A stretch of 5,116 nucleotides of DNA from positions 1 to 5,116 of the forward strand of contig JANYBU010000420.1 of assembly GCA_025360665.1 (NCBI GenBank). The letters run 5' to 3'. Made by a program: the position numbers and the translations under genes. Below the pieces are notes generated by a model. The model was not told the DNA's origin, ran no database searches, and saw only the letters and a program-made list of their open reading frames with translations. This DNA is from Nitrospira sp. GTDB lineage: Bacteria > Nitrospirota > Nitrospiria > Nitrospirales > Nitrospiraceae. Positions 1-4,486 of this stretch are shown here, one piece after another; position 1 is the first letter of the stretch; every line of letters starts with the position of its first letter.

Positions 1-785
1 CAAGCCGGAAGCGGGCATGAGCCACACCGGCACGGCAGAACGACGGAGCATTGATCAACCCAACCGAGTCAGCACAGAGAGCAGAGACTCAGATTCGCCG
101 ACCGTCGTTCAGACTCATTTCCGGATTGGAAAATACTCCCAAGCCCTTGAGGGCGGTCGTAGCCCAGCCCATCATCCCTGTGGGGTTGCCCTCCCAAATC
201 CTCGAGCGTCGCCCCGACATCCTGGAGGCGGAGCGGAGCCTGGCATCGGCCAATGCCCACATCGGCGAAGCGCGCGCGTACTTTTTCCCCGCGCTCGCCA
301 TCACGGGCGCTGGAGGCTTGCAGTCGGTACAGTTAGGCAATTGGCTCACGAGCAACAGCCGCAGCTACAATATCGGCCCCTCGGTCACGCTGCCGATTTT
401 TTTAGGCGGCACCAATGTCGCGCGGCTGACAAACGCAGAAGCCCGGTACCAGGAATTGCTCGAGCAGTATCGGCAGACCATCGTGAATGCGTTTCGGGAG
501 GTGGCCGATCTCCTCATCGCCGTCCGGACCCGAGCCGACCAGCGGGATCATCAGGAGAAACAGGTCAAGGCCGCGCGTGAGGCGCGGCACTTGGCCGAGC
601 AGCGGTATCTGGGGGGCATCGCTGATTATCTGGACGTCCTCGATGCCGAACGCGAAATCCTGAGTGCCGAAACCACGTTGGTGCAGACCGAATACGCGCG
701 GCTCAACGACCTGGTCATGTTGTTCAAGGCGCTCGGGGGTGGATGGAAGCCCGGTGACGAGCCACCAGAGTTGTCCGTTCGGTGA
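1..785 (+). pseudogene. NodT/TolC-family outer-membrane efflux factor, C-terminal half, broken
   Basis: This is the outer-membrane channel subunit of a tripartite RND-type efflux pump; only its C-terminal half is visible. The reading frame is open from base 21, just after an in-frame TGA at 18-20, to the stop at 783-785. Numbering from the TTG at 51, residues 44-57 (VGLPSQILERRPDI) are the NodT-family hallmark linker before the second repeat. They are followed by the A..RSLASANAHIGEARAYFFPAL helix start, the GPSVTLPIFLGG strand, and a long helical stretch ending LGGIADYLDVLDAERE. The piece around residues 2-14 (INPTESAQRAETQ) resembles the helix that family members carry some 30-40 residues before the linker, but here it runs almost directly into PSFRL, so an internal block seems to be missing. 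No credible start codon or Shine-Dalgarno lies near 51. The family assignment is very secure. The pseudogene status is inferred from the upstream stop and the missing block. The 5' part lies outside the window. Confidence 0.85.
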
Positions 786-1055
786 TGCCGGCTATCAGCA
801 GTTCATCGGACCAGGTGCATGCGGGAGCCACGAGGAAAAACGCAATGAAGACTCAGGCCATCTTCCGTGGTCCCGAAACGGTCCTTGACCTGCAGCACGA
901 CTGAACGAGTCGATACACAGGTGATGCAAGTTGTCTGCAGCTTCGAACGGGCCCACGTTCCGGTGTTTGTGGGCCAACAGATGGATGTCTTTATTCAGGC
1001 AGCCTCCGTCCACGGAGACACCGGCATCCACTCCCGGCGCACATCCCTAAACTGA
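785..1055 (+). pseudogene. HlyD-type periplasmic adaptor (membrane fusion protein) relic
   Basis: The ATG at 785-787 overlaps the stop of the upstream efflux gene (TGATG), the spacing of translationally coupled operon genes. That frame gives 39 codons ending LDLQHD and a TGA at 902-904. One base further on, the frame beginning GAA at 903 reads ERVDTQVMQVVCSFERA, then PVFVGQQMDVFIQAA (about 960-1005), and stops at 1053-1055. The 'P-V-[FY]-V-G-Q-Q-M-D-V-F-I' pattern resembles the last beta-strand region of HlyD/AcrA-type adaptors that link inner-membrane RND pumps to outer-membrane channels. Treating T902 as an extra base joins the two segments smoothly. A full adaptor has roughly 350-400 residues, so most of the protein (lipoyl and helical hairpin domains) has been lost. 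Adaptor identity is inferred from the terminal motif and from the neighbour; the N-terminal 39 residues alone are not recognisable. Confidence 0.5.
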
Positions 1056-1104
1056 AACGAAGCTCGTGAGGCAGGGCAAGACTTCACGATTGATCTTTAG
1101 AAGC

Positions 1105-1111
1105 AAGGAGG
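1105..1111 (+). promoter_or_regulatory. Shine-Dalgarno of the cytochrome c gene
   Basis: AAGGAGG lies four bases before the ATG at 1116. It is a near-perfect anti-16S match and fixes this start, even though it gives an unusually long stretch before the hydrophobic part of the signal peptide. Confidence 0.8.
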
Positions 1112-1115
1112 TTAC

Positions 1116-1535
1116 ATGGACGCGGTCACTCAACGCCCCCCGGTCTGCCAGCGCCGCTGGCTGTACCTCGACAAGAGATCGCCATCACGAAACTGTACGG
1201 TTCTCTGTCAAATGCTCCTGCTCGCATGGTTCCTCTGCTCTGGCCCGACCCAGGCGCATGCAGGAGATCCTGGAGTGCCGTCATATCCAGCTCCGTCGCC
1301 GGTCGGCGATGCCGGACGAGGGGAGATACTCTACAAGGCAAGTTGTGTAATGTGTCATGGTGAACAGGCTGCGGGTGCGCTTGGCCCGCGCCTCGCCGGT
1401 AATCCGATTCTCTCCAATGACAAAGCTTTCAAGGAGATCATTCGACAGGGGCGCCATATGATGCCGCCGTTACAGGATATGCTGACGGGTCAACAGCTGG
1501 CCGATATCCATGCCTGGCTTCAGATGCTGAAGTAA
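1116..1535 (+). CDS. Periplasmic monohaem c-type cytochrome (class I)
   Basis: A 139-residue exported electron-transfer protein. Residues 77-81 (CVMCH) are the CXXCH haem-attachment site. The GRHMMPP segment (112-118) supplies the Met axial ligand, most likely Met116, and GALGPRLAG (87-95) and the C-terminal LADIHAWLQ helix (128-136) complete the class I cytochrome c fold (cytochrome_CBB3/C-type). The hydrophobic core at about 29-43 followed by TQAHA-GD suggests signal-peptidase cleavage near residue 49, leaving a mature protein of about 90 residues. The n-region before the core is long (about 28 residues) and Arg-rich, yet the strong ribosome binding site supports this start. Haem attachment would occur in the periplasm. 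It lies downstream of a decayed efflux pair and stands alone, so the electron-transfer partner cannot be read from context. The fold is certain; the specific role is unknown. Confidence 0.92.
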   Translation: MDAVTQRPPVCQRRWLYLDKRSPSRNCTVLCQMLLLAWFLCSGPTQAHAGDPGVPSYPAPSPVGDAGRGEILYKASCVMCHGEQAAGALGPRLAGNPILSNDKAFKEIIRQGRHMMPPLQDMLTGQQLADIHAWLQMLK

Positions 1536-1555
1536 CGACAAGGAGAATCCTTCAA

Positions 1556-1586
1556 ACTGGTTAGTTAAAGGAAACGAAAAACCAGT
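1556..1586 (+). repeat. 7-bp inverted repeat downstream of the cytochrome gene
   Basis: ACTGGTT at 1556-1562 and AACCAGT at 1580-1586 are perfect complements about 20 bases after the stop codon. It could form an mRNA 3' hairpin, but the 17-base loop and lack of a U-run make it a poor intrinsic terminator. Confidence 0.35.
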
Positions 1587-1818
1587 CACACCCGTGACAC
1601 AGGCTGCCCCATCTTGTTGCTCTACCATGACGGTAGCGTCCACGAGAACCGCCAGGCAGACAGTTTGTTTCTTTACCACACTCAATACTCTTCCAGACTG
1701 TCCAACGTTGGATCATTCATGTGCGCTCGAGATGTCCTGTAACCTTTTCAGCATTCAGCGCGACTAGGGAACAGAAGGAAAGACCTGGATACGTTCAGGT
1801 TGGCCCAACTCATTCCTC

Positions 1819-1826
1819 AAGGAGGA
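1819..1826 (+). promoter_or_regulatory. Shine-Dalgarno of the metal-resistance pseudogene
   Basis: AAGGAGGA ends four bases before the ATG at 1831. This strong site shows that the real start is at 1831 in frame with a signal peptide. The longest downstream open frame begins only near 1920 in another frame and is not the true start. Confidence 0.75.
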
Positions 1827-1830
1827 CACC

Positions 1831-2265
1831 ATGAGAGTTGACACACATCTCATTCTCGGGATGGCATTCGGAGCCGTGTTGCTCGTTTCTCCTCTGGCCT
1901 GGGCAGATGGCGAAGGCCAGTGCCAGCCGGTGGCGACAGTCACGTAATGTCTGGACATGGAGGGCATGGACACGGTGGCGTGAGTGCGCACATGCTGCGA
2001 CATCTGTTGAAGAACAAGCAGGAGCTGGGGCTCACCGATGAACAGATCACCAAAATGCGCTCGGTGGCACTCGGTGCGGATCGGGCACATATCCGTGCGG
2101 AGGCGGACGTGCTGGTCAGCGAACGGGAACTTCGTGCGTTGTTGTGGGATGAAAAGACGGAGCTGTCCGTGATCGAAGCGAAGGTCAAGGAGCACGAGGC
2201 CTTTGAGGCCACCGCCCGCATTATCGGCATCAGGGCAAACGGGAACTTATCGGTGTCCTGACGCC
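1831..2265 (+). pseudogene. Spy/CpxP-like periplasmic heavy-metal-resistance protein, frameshifted and cut by the IS
   Basis: The family comprises small, helical periplasmic proteins that bind metals or act as chaperones in envelope and metal stress. From the ATG at 1831 the first frame gives a signal peptide (MRVDTHLIL...AVLLVSPLAWA, cleavage about residue 25) and then stops at a TAA at 1936-1938. The mature protein continues in another frame from about 1920: a His/Gly-rich stretch (MSGHGGHGHGG), then HMLRHLLKNKQELGLTDEQITKMR, with the family's 'L-T-x-x-Q' helix, and a long charged helix ending KVKEHEAFEATARIIGIRA. A second frame change near 2240 restores ELIGVLTPE (about 2243-2268), the conserved second 'LTPEQ' element. 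It is then lost at the IS110 junction. Each shift fits the loss of one base. The usual last helix is missing, and nothing like it was found beyond the IS. The family call is good; loss of function is very likely. Confidence 0.78.
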
Positions 2266-3178
2266 AGAGCGTTCGATGTTTCAGCATCGCATTGAGAATC
2301 GTCAGCAACTTACGCATGCAGGCGGTGAGCGCCACCTTCTTCGCCTTCCCCGCTCGCTGCAAGCGCTGATAGAAGACTCGGATCACCGGATTGAACCGGG
2401 CTGCCACGATAGCACCCATGTAGAGGACCGCACGCACCTGCGCCCATCCGCCCCGACGGTGGTCTCCCCCGGAGCGTGTCGCTGTCGCGGTTGAGTGGGG
2501 CCACGCCGACGAGGGCCGCGATCTGCTTGTTCGTCAAGGTGCCGAGTTCCGGGAGACTCGCCAACAGGGTTGCGGTCAAGACGGGCCCCCCACCCGGCAC
2601 ACTCTGCAACAGTTCGTCTTTATCGCGCCACACCGGGCTCTGGCGAATGGCCTCCGCCAAGGTGGTGTTGGTGGACTGTCGTTCCCGCTCAAGCCACGTG
2701 ATATGCGTCCGCAGACGTGTGCGGATGGGCGACGGGGCGCTCAGCAGGCGATTCTTCTCGGCCGTCAGCATCTCGACCAGTTGTCGTCGTCGGGTCAACA
2801 ATGCAGTCAAGGCCCGCCCCTCCGCATCCGGGAGCGGCCGCGGCTGGGGCTCATCACCTCGCCGAACTGCGCGAGCACTTGCGCATCAAGGGCATCGGTC
2901 TTGGCCAAGTGCCCACTGGCCTTGGCGAATTCGCGCACCTGACGGGGATTGACGACGACCACCGGCAAGCTTGCGGTGGCGAGCGCACTCGTGAGCGGGA
3001 TTTCCATCCCGCCGGTCGTTTCCAAGACAATCAGGGTGGGATTGAGGGCACAGAGTTGTTCGACCACTGTGGCGATGGCAGGCTCATCATGCGTGATCGA
3101 AAACGACGCGCCAGGACGGACCGCAATATCCAAATGAGCTTGCGAGACATTGATACCGACGAAAACGAGGGGATTCAT
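2264..3178 (-). pseudogene. IS110-family DEDD transposase, two frameshifts and a catalytic substitution
   Basis: An RNA-guided serine/DEDD recombinase of the IS110 family, about 305 residues when the frames are joined. It starts at 3178 with AGGAGG (3189-3184) five bases upstream. The N-terminal RuvC-like domain is clear: VFVGINVSQAHLDIAV, LIVLETTGG with Glu53, and KTDALDAQ with Asp95 and Asp98. Residue 10 is Asn (AAT, 3151-3149) where the family has the first catalytic Asp (GIDVSK). At codon 109 (2854-2852) the frame breaks; PQPRPLPDAEGRALTALLTRRRQLVEML continues in the next frame, consistent with one lost base. The coiled-coil part and the Tnp_20 domain (SVPGGGPVLTATLL, QIAALVGVAPLNRDSDTLRG) follow. 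A second break in the C5 run at 2466-2470 (one extra base) leads to VRAVLYMGAIVAARFNPV and KKVALTACMRKLLTILNAMLKHRTLW. SVPGVG has become SVPGGG, and the usual Ser-Gly is Ser-Asp. The frame then runs without a stop into the neighbouring gene. Confidence 0.88.
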
Positions 3179-3325
3179 CGCAGCCTCCTGTCGTGCCCAG
3201 CCTTGCGAAATGCGGGCTCAGCGGCCCTCGCAACTGTTCGGGCTTTACAGGTGAGAGGGCCTGACGACCCACGCTGACACTCGGTCTGGGAAAGACCATG
3301 TAACCGACGGTCTATCAGGCCCCAA
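3179..3325 (-). ncRNA. Candidate IS110 bridge RNA region (structured 5' non-coding end)
   Basis: In IS110-group elements the 5' non-coding end encodes a bridge RNA whose loops pair with target and donor DNA. Here the segment before the transposase is full of stems. Outer stem GGGCCTGA (3257-3264) pairs with TCAGGCCC (3315-3322) and continues, across a small bulge, as GACC (3266-3269) with GGTC (3309-3312). Inside it sits a hairpin GGTCT (3283-3287) / AGACC (3293-3297) with loop GGGAA. A second hairpin nearer the gene joins TTGCGA (3203-3208) to TCGCAA (3228-3233) with inner GGGC (3214-3217) / GCCC (3224-3227) and a 5-base bulge. The two stem-loops with internal loops resemble the general plan of bridge RNAs. 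The stems are directly visible; transcription and role are inferred, and RNA boundaries are approximate. Confidence 0.5.
3184..3189 (-). promoter_or_regulatory. Shine-Dalgarno of the IS110 transposase
   Basis: On the minus strand AGGAGG lies five bases before the ATG at 3178-3176, confirming the transposase start. Confidence 0.75.
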
Positions 3326-3562
3326 TTCTTCATGGACGGCAGTATGTGCCACAAGCTGAGAGATACAAGGAGCCATATTCGTCTCCTCTATCCGCAGCAT
3401 CTCCAAGTTCCCTTCCCACCTTGATTCCGAATCGTGAATATGGGACCGTCTCACACCGGAATGCCGGAGGTGCGAGTGTCAGAATATGCATCGGCAAAAC
3501 CTGAGGACTGCTGCACGTCAGGCAGCACGCTCGGCACACCGCACAACCAAGGACATCACTCT
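3326..3562 (+). other. Gene-free stretch between IS end and Slp lipoprotein gene
   Basis: No recognisable gene. An open frame in phase with the lipoprotein gene extends back to about 3434, but it has no coding character before the signal peptide. The palindrome GATTC-C-GAATC (3423-3433) is a possible operator or chance. The missing 3' end of the interrupted metal-resistance gene was looked for here and not found. The lipoprotein promoter should lie in this stretch, but no convincing -35/-10 pair was seen. Confidence 0.4.
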
Positions 3563-4111
3563 ATGACTTCTTATGCTCTCCTCCAACGCGGGTCTGCGCG
3601 TTTTGCACTGGCCATCAGTCTGACCGTCGTGCTGTTGGGATGCGCTACAGTCCCGCACCAATATGTGCAGATGGCTGAGCCTGGTGCGACGCTTACCGCG
3701 CTGACCGCCCATCCGGAGAACTATCGCGGGAAGGTGGTGCTGTTGGGAGGTACGATTGTTGACGAAGAAGAGAGTGCGCAGTACCTCTGGTTGCGTGTGA
3801 AGAACCGGCCACTGGACCAGGATTATGTCCCCCATCGTCCCGTGGACACGGGTGGTCCAGAAGCCGGCCACTACTGGGTGATGATGCCCAAGCAACAAAT
3901 CCCCCGCGAGTATCGACACTGGGCGCGCATGACGGTGGTCGGACGAGTCACGGGCACGCAGCGATTGGCGACCGAGCCGGTGCTGTCGCTCCTCTACGTA
4001 CGAGGCTGGGGGACAAGCCGGGTTCATGACGCGGTCTGGGAGGATTCTTTCGATCCCAATTATGTCCCTTCGGTTCCGGCAGGCGTCGGACGTGAATTCG
4101 ATCCCAGATAG
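3563..4111 (+). CDS. Slp-family outer-membrane lipoprotein
   Basis: A 182-residue lipoprotein of the Slp/YeaY family, whose founding member is a starvation-induced outer-membrane lipoprotein; the molecular function of the family is poorly known. The N-terminus has a short basic region, a hydrophobic core (residues 14-25) and the lipobox LLGC with Cys27 as the lipidation site. Residue +2 is Ala, which predicts outer-membrane sorting. The Slp domain follows: HPENYRGKVVLLGGTIVDEEE (50-70) is the classic N-x-x-x-[YF]-x-G-K-x-V-x-x-G-G-x-I core, then a strand with the PLDQDYVPH segment, then ARMTVVGRVTG. The start at 3563 is chosen because it is just upstream of the signal peptide and has AAGGA at 3549-3553; the frame could be extended to 3434, but that would bury the lipobox. 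Length matches the family. The gene appears intact and monocistronic. Its neighbours point to envelope or metal stress, but this is context only. Confidence 0.88.
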   Translation: MTSYALLQRGSARFALAISLTVVLLGCATVPHQYVQMAEPGATLTALTAHPENYRGKVVLLGGTIVDEEESAQYLWLRVKNRPLDQDYVPHRPVDTGGPEAGHYWVMMPKQQIPREYRHWARMTVVGRVTGTQRLATEPVLSLLYVRGWGTSRVHDAVWEDSFDPNYVPSVPAGVGREFDPR

Positions 4112-4228
4112 TGGGTCGGGTCTTGCGATTCAAGATTGCGGAGCCTGTCCGTACGCGTTCTTGAGCGGAAGGCCATGAAGAGATTTCATATCGCCATGGG
4201 CGTCTTGGATATGGAGGCGTCCGCGCCG

Positions 4229-4261
4229 ACCATCCAACGACGAACGGACTAGTTGGATGGT
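4229..4261. repeat. Perfect 10-bp inverted repeat
   Basis: ACCATCCAAC (4229-4238) and GTTGGATGGT (4252-4261) are exact complements separated by 13 bases. There is no T-tract after either arm, so it is unlikely to be an intrinsic terminator. It lies about 170 bases upstream of the promoter candidate of the efflux gene, so it could be a regulator binding site, an RNA hairpin, or a small repeat element. Confidence 0.55.
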
Positions 4262-4409
4262 AAGAAAGTCGCGATTCCCACCCGCCAGCCCTGAGTCAGC
4301 CAAGACAGCCTCATTGCCAGGGACGAGCTTTTTTCTGGGCGGTGTTCCCTCTTCACTCAGAGGGTCTACGGACAGATGCCTGCTAAGTGCCTATTTTTCA
4401 AGCGGTTCT

Positions 4410-4437
4410 TTGCTTCGTCTGACATGCGCTGTATAAT
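4410..4437 (+). promoter_or_regulatory. Putative sigma70 promoter of the efflux operon
   Basis: A consensus -10 TATAAT (4432-4437) is preceded, 16 bases upstream, by a weak -35 TTGCTT (4410-4415). Transcription would begin near 4444 and leave a leader of about 43 bases before the GTG at 4487. The -10 is excellent, the -35 is poor, so an activator may be needed; metal-responsive regulation would fit the gene but is not shown by the sequence. Confidence 0.45.
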
Positions 4438-4474
4438 GCAGATTCGGCTGAGAGGATGGTGCAGTGGCTTATAC

Positions 4475-4480
4475 GGGGGA
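4475..4480 (+). promoter_or_regulatory. Shine-Dalgarno deciding the GTG start of the efflux gene
   Basis: GGGGGA lies six bases before the GTG at 4487. It supports this start over the in-frame ATG at 4436, which overlaps the -10 box and so could not be part of a transcript from that promoter. Confidence 0.5.
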
Positions 4481-4486
4481 CTGTCC

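Larger units (their letters stand above)
1536..1830 (+). other. Gene-free spacer with small inverted repeats
   Basis: No convincing gene was found here on either strand. Directly after the cytochrome stop there is an inverted repeat, ACTGGTT (1556-1562) with AACCAGT (1580-1586), with a 17-base loop and no following T-tract. Two weaker hairpins follow: GTCAC (1585-1589) with GTGAC (1594-1598), and CTACC (1622-1626) with GGTAG (1632-1636). A 46-codon open frame beginning with the ATG at 1627 has no ribosome binding site and no recognisable content. The region presumably holds the 3' end of the cytochrome transcript and the promoter of the next gene, but I see no clear -35/-10 pair. Confidence 0.5.
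2262..3325 (-). mobile_element. IS110-family insertion sequence, degenerate
   Basis: The element has one transposase gene on the minus strand (3178 down to about 2264) and a structured 5' non-coding segment (3179 to about 3325), the usual order of an IS110-group element. As is typical for the family, there are no obvious terminal inverted repeats, so the ends are approximate. The left (3') end is placed where the interrupted metal-resistance gene ceases to be readable. The right (5') end is placed after the structured region. A 7-base repeat, CCTGACG, occurs at 2257-2263 and 3260-3266 and could mark a recombination core, but it may be chance. The transposase lacks a stop codon of its own at the junction, so its 3' end may have been trimmed. 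All visible damage indicates that the copy cannot move by itself. Confidence 0.8.
4112..4486 (+). other. Intergenic spacer with inverted repeat and promoter
   Basis: About 375 bases without a convincing gene on either strand. It holds a 10-bp inverted repeat at 4229-4261 and a likely promoter at 4410-4437 for the efflux gene. A T-run at 4330-4335 is not preceded by a GC-rich stem, so I do not call a terminator. The minus-strand open frame at 4469-4663 lies partly opposite the efflux gene and is a shadow. Confidence 0.5.

Noticed and set aside
17..580. 187-codon open frame overlapping the efflux factor
   Set aside because: It lies in another frame over the strongly NodT-like coding sequence and has a Pro/Arg-rich composition typical of an out-of-phase shadow.
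1627..1767. 46-codon open frame starting at an ATG in the spacer
   Set aside because: No ribosome binding site, no recognisable motif, no hydrophobic or charged pattern.
2464..2472. Programmed frameshifting in the transposase
   Set aside because: IS110 transposases are normally single-frame; the run is short and a second frameshift plus the catalytic Asn point to decay.
2310..2810. Separate second transposase gene
   Set aside because: It begins inside the IS110 linker with no ribosome binding site and matches the middle of the same protein; it is a frameshifted piece, not an independent gene.
2717..3277. 186-codon plus-strand open frame
   Set aside because: Antisense to the clear RuvC-like domain of the IS110 transposase.
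3434..3562. Longer N-terminus of the Slp-type lipoprotein
   Set aside because: It would put about 43 extra residues in front of a classical lipoprotein signal peptide; the start at 3563 has its own AAGGA.
4326..4340. T-run as an intrinsic terminator
   Set aside because: No GC-rich stem directly precedes it on either strand.
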